From the NCBI GenBank assembly GCA_934725575.1, contig CAKVCK010000004.1:1-64000 (forward strand): a stretch of 64,000 nt of DNA. The letters run 5' to 3'. The DNA is from an uncultured Bacteroidales bacterium (lineage in GTDB: Bacteria; Bacteroidota; Bacteroidia; Bacteroidales; UBA932). This document shows positions 61,279 through 64,000 of this stretch, piece by piece. Position 1 is the stretch's first letter. Every line of letters begins with the position of its first letter. Below the pieces are notes generated by a model, which was not told the origin of the DNA, ran no database searches, and worked only from the letters and a program-made list of their open reading frames with translations. The position numbers and the translations under genes were made by a program.

Positions 61279-62193
61279 TTATCCGTTCCTGTATTCGCTG
61301 GGGGTCATTCCAGTGTGCGCCTTGAAGAACTTGTAGAACACTGACGGGTTAGGGAAATGCAGCTTGAAGACAATCTCCTTGATGCTGTCGTCAGTGTACT
61401 TGAGCATATTCTTGGCTTCCAGAATGACGAATGAGTCGATCCAGTCCGGGGCGGAGCGTCCACTTACCTGCTTGATGAGTTTGGACAAGTATTTCGGGGT
61501 GAGCCCAAGGTGGCTGGCGTAGAACGCCATATTGCGCTCGGATGTGTGATGCTCCGTGACGAGCGCCATAAAATGCTCGAAGATCAGTTTCACACGGGTG
61601 TTCACGACAGCTCCCGGCAATTCAGGGGTTCTGACCGCGCTTTTCTCCATCAGCCCGCCCAGAACATAGAACAGAGATGCGATCAATGACCCCACAGCCT
61701 CCCTTTTGTTTGGCACGTCAGAAGTCAGAACATCTCCGATAAGATCCAAGTATTTAGTACAGAATGCTATGTTCCTTTCATCGAGCTGGACGCAGGGCTC
61801 CGTCAGCAATTTCAGCCGATCATCGAAAATTTTCTTAAAGTCGAAACTTATGCTGGAAAGATATTCCTTAGAGATGGCTACGACGATGAACTCAAAGGAG
61901 TGGTCGTTGTCCAAATCGGATTTGTTGATTTTGATTATGTTACCAGGAGTTCCGACAAAAAGCGTCCCCTTGCTTATCGAATATGACCGAAGGTTGATCT
62001 CCACGTTCAGACCTCCAGATTTGCAGAAAATGGCGATGTACGCATCGCTACGACAAGGATATTTAAGGAATTGAAGATTGTCGCTGTACTTCACGTCCAT
62101 AATGAAAAAGTCGTCTCCAAGCTGAAGTTCGTTCTGGACGGGAACGAGCTTTCTGATTTGTTTCAGACCTATATTCAATAAAGAATCCGGCAT
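61279..62193 (-). CDS. AraC-family transcriptional regulator
   Basis: A protein of 304 residues. An N-terminal cupin-like sensor region (about 30-190) is followed by two helix-turn-helix units typical of AraC: MAFYASHLGLTPKYLSKLIKQVSG and IKEIVFKLHFPNPSVFYKFFKAHTGMTPSEYR. It is divergent from a tolC-hlyD efflux operon across a 179-bp region that contains its own promoter (62222-62252) and a dyad (62245-62262). The arrangement suggests it controls the efflux operon and possibly itself. The effector is unknown. Confidence 0.93.
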   Translation of the reverse strand: MPDSLLNIGLKQIRKLVPVQNELQLGDDFFIMDVKYSDNLQFLKYPCRSDAYIAIFCKSGGLNVEINLRSYSISKGTLFVGTPGNIIKINKSDLDNDHSFEFIVVAISKEYLSSISFDFKKIFDDRLKLLTEPCVQLDERNIAFCTKYLDLIGDVLTSDVPNKREAVGSLIASLFYVLGGLMEKSAVRTPELPGAVVNTRVKLIFEHFMALVTEHHTSERNMAFYASHLGLTPKYLSKLIKQVSGRSAPDWIDSFVILEAKNMLKYTDDSIKEIVFKLHFPNPSVFYKFFKAHTGMTPSEYRNG

Positions 62194-62221
62194 ACTGTAA
62201 AATGTTTTTAGTGTCTCACGG

Positions 62222-62252
62222 CAAAAATAGGAAATATTTACGTTATTGCAAA
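62222..62252 (-). promoter_or_regulatory. AraC gene promoter with -33 and -7 boxes
   Basis: On the minus strand TTTG (62249-62252) and TATTTTTG (62222-62229) are separated by 19 bp, the expected Bacteroidetes arrangement. 28 bp to the start codon. Confidence 0.75.
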
Positions 62253-62262
62253 ATTTCGCAAT
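62245..62262. promoter_or_regulatory. Dyad overlapping the AraC -33 box, possible operator
   Basis: attgc (62245-62249) and gcaat (62258-62262) flank an 8-nt AT-rich centre. It overlaps the -33 box, so binding could repress the araC-type gene. Confidence 0.4.
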
Positions 62263-62372
62263 ATTCGACCTTTTGATAATCTTAAAAGCCGAACGGTAAT
62301 ACTAATGGGAAAATTTGGCAGTTAATTTGTAGTGATGTATGCCGCTTGACACAAAATTGAAAACAAGAATTT

Positions 62373-63899
62373 ATGAATATGAACAAGTACATTGTCAAAA
62401 TCTCAACATTGGTCGCTATGGCTCTTGCGCCTGTGGCGATGAATGCCCAGCAGACGCTGACGCTGGAGCGGTGCCGCGAAATGGCGATCGAGAACAACAA
62501 GACCTTGAAACAGGCTGAGACAAAGATCGAGATGGCCGGTTACGACCGTAAGATCGCGTTCGCCAACTATCTTCCGAACATCTCCGCGACTGGTGCGTAT
62601 GTCTATAATGCGAATGACATCGCCCTTGTCAGCGACGCCACGTCCCAGAAACTTCAGAATATGGGAACATTGATCCATACTCAGACCCAGGAGTTCGCCC
62701 AGAGTCTGATGACAGCGATCAAGTCCAATCCTGCCGCCGCCGCTGAATATATGAAGAGCCCGATGTGGCAGACGGTTCTCGGAGCGCTTTCGCAGACGGA
62801 TATGTCACAGACAATCAACGCTCTCGGTAAGGAGATTGACGACGCTTTCCATCCAGATATGCAGAATATTTTCGCTGGCGCTGTGACGCTTCAGCAGCCA
62901 GTATTTATGGGTGGGAAGATCATCGCTGCCAACAAGATTGCCAAATTGGCGGAGGAACTGTCACAGACACAGTACGACCAGCAGTATCAGCAGGTTATCG
63001 TGGATGTCGATCAGGCGTATTGGCAGATTGTCTCCATCGCCAACAAGAAGAAATTGGCGGATGCTTACGCTGATCTCCTTCATAAGATGGAGCACGATGT
63101 GGCTCTTTCCGTCCAGGAGGGTGTGGCCACGGAGTCTGACGCTCTCCAGATAAAGGTCAAGGCCAACGAGGCTGATATGCTCAAGACTAAGTCCGACAAC
63201 GGCTTGACCCTTGCCAAGATGCTCCTCTGCAAGCAGATAGGTCTTGATCTTGACACTGAGATCGTCCTTGCCGACGAGACTCTCTCCGACATTCCTGTCC
63301 CTCAGATGGGTGCGGGCAAGGATCTCGACCAGATTTATGCCGACAGACCCGAGACCAGAAGCCTTGAGCTTGCCTCGAAGATTTATGACGGCAAGGTAAG
63401 AGTCGCAAGGGCTGATATGATGCCTAAGGTGGCGTTGATGGCTGGATACTCAGTGACCAACCCTAATATAAAGAATGGATTCCAGAAAGACTGGGGTGGA
63501 TTCTTCAACGCTGGCGTGATGGTGAATATTCCTATATTCCACGGCTTTGAGGCTTTGAGCAAGACCCGCAAGGCAAAGGCCGAGGCCACTCTCTACAGAA
63601 CCCAGCTTGAGGATGCCAAGAACCTCATCAATCTGCAGGTGACCCAGTTGCGCAAGCAGGAAGGTGAGGCGTTCGAGAAGCTCACGATGGCTCAGAACAA
63701 CCTGTCCAGCGCTGAGGAGAATCTCCGCACCGCAACTGTCGGCTTCGAGGAAGGCGTGATCGAGACCAACACCGCTCTCGCCGCCCAGACCGCTTGGCTG
63801 AAGGCTCATTCTGAATATATCGACGCTGGAATCGAGCTTCAGATGCTCGCCGCCAACCTCAACAAGGCGGAGGGCAACAACCACGCTCAGGCAAGATAA
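62373..63899 (+). CDS. TolC-family outer membrane efflux protein
   Basis: A protein of 508 residues (start 62373; ATG 62379 is possible). The signal peptide ends at MNAQQ. TolC duplicated alpha-hairpins are seen: LTLERCREMAIENNKTLKQAE with YLPNISATGAYVYN, and the second half MMPKVALMAGYSVTN with NINIPIFHG-like VMVNIPIFHGFEALSKTRKAKAE. It forms the outer-membrane duct of a tripartite pump with the following HlyD protein. Confidence 0.94.
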   Translation: MNMNKYIVKISTLVAMALAPVAMNAQQTLTLERCREMAIENNKTLKQAETKIEMAGYDRKIAFANYLPNISATGAYVYNANDIALVSDATSQKLQNMGTLIHTQTQEFAQSLMTAIKSNPAAAAEYMKSPMWQTVLGALSQTDMSQTINALGKEIDDAFHPDMQNIFAGAVTLQQPVFMGGKIIAANKIAKLAEELSQTQYDQQYQQVIVDVDQAYWQIVSIANKKKLADAYADLLHKMEHDVALSVQEGVATESDALQIKVKANEADMLKTKSDNGLTLAKMLLCKQIGLDLDTEIVLADETLSDIPVPQMGAGKDLDQIYADRPETRSLELASKIYDGKVRVARADMMPKVALMAGYSVTNPNIKNGFQKDWGGFFNAGVMVNIPIFHGFEALSKTRKAKAEATLYRTQLEDAKNLINLQVTQLRKQEGEAFEKLTMAQNNLSSAEENLRTATVGFEEGVIETNTALAAQTAWLKAHSEYIDAGIELQMLAANLNKAEGNNHAQAR

Positions 63900-63931
63900 T
63901 CAACGGATAATGATAAAAATTTAAGAATATT

Positions 63932-64000
63932 ATGGAAAAGGAAAAGAAAAGCTACAATCTTGTGATTGGCATTGTGGCGCTGATCGTAATCATCCTTCTG
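63932..64000 (+). CDS. HlyD/EmrA-type membrane fusion protein, N-terminal fragment
   Basis: Only the first 23 codons are inside the window: MEKEKKSYNL followed by the start of a membrane helix (VIGIVALIVIILL). It lies 32 nt after tolC. The position and the single N-terminal helix suggest a periplasmic adaptor, and an inner-membrane pump gene probably follows outside the window. The call rests mainly on context. Confidence 0.6.
   Translation, partial: MEKEKKSYNLVIGIVALIVIILL

Noticed and set aside
1..64000. CRISPR array, rRNA genes, insertion sequences, prophage
   Set aside because: No regularly spaced repeats, rRNA-like sequence, transposase, integrase or phage structural genes were seen.

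Overview
The window looks like a chromosome fragment of a Bacteroidales bacterium of about 50% GC. Three SusC/SusD pairs, many lipoproteins with a lipobox, BACON and DUF4302 proteins, and repeated promoters of the form TAnnTTTG (TATCTTTG, TATATTTG, TAACTTTG, TATTTTTG) all point there. The genus cannot be fixed from the sequence. A gut or rumen lineage with moderate GC is plausible, but that is inference.

Layout. (1) 1-9.4 kb: end of a propeller protein, then SusCD locus 1 (SusC, SusD, zinc metallopeptidase lipoprotein, DUF4302 lipoprotein, BACON lipoprotein). A 22-bp inverted repeat brackets susC-susD exactly. (2) 9.5-19.4 kb: housekeeping genes: aspS, a decayed queH, tRNA-Ser, rsmA, a large FAD/Fe-S dehydrogenase, a DUF456 protein, an M24 aminopeptidase, exonuclease III and tRNA-Arg. 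(3) 19.4-31.4 kb: SusCD locus 2, with FecR anti-sigma, STN-type SusC, SusD, a BACON lipoprotein and a glycerophosphodiesterase (GDPD) on the plus strand. A second GDPD, a histidine acid phosphatase and an ECF sigma factor converge on it from the minus strand. (4) 31.4-41.3 kb: Omp85-like protein, HAD phosphatase, PCC-domain protein, shikimate genes (aroB, an aroD-aroA fusion, aroC), an HD-domain protein and an ATPase. (5) 41.4-55.3 kb: SusCD locus 3, with large lipoproteins and a subtilisin-like protease. (6) 55.4-64 kb: sufB, pnuC, sufC, sufD, ispE, an AraC regulator and a tolC-hlyD efflux operon cut by the window end.

None of the three SusCD loci encodes a recognisable glycoside hydrolase or polysaccharide lyase. 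Their enzymes are a zinc metallopeptidase, two phosphodiesterases plus a phosphatase, and a serine protease. The loci look built for peptides and phosphodiesters rather than glycans.

Two genome-scale signals stand out. First, the tetranucleotide CATG is nearly absent from segments 1, 2, 4 and 6 (I count 7 in about 38 kb). It occurs at an ordinary rate in segments 3 and 5 (roughly 60 in 12 kb and 65-70 in 14 kb). Those two SusCD cassettes therefore look recently acquired. Second, a palindromic REP/REPIN-like repeat occurs only in the CATG-poor segments and is inserted in frame inside aroDA, sufD and ispE. All counts were made by eye.
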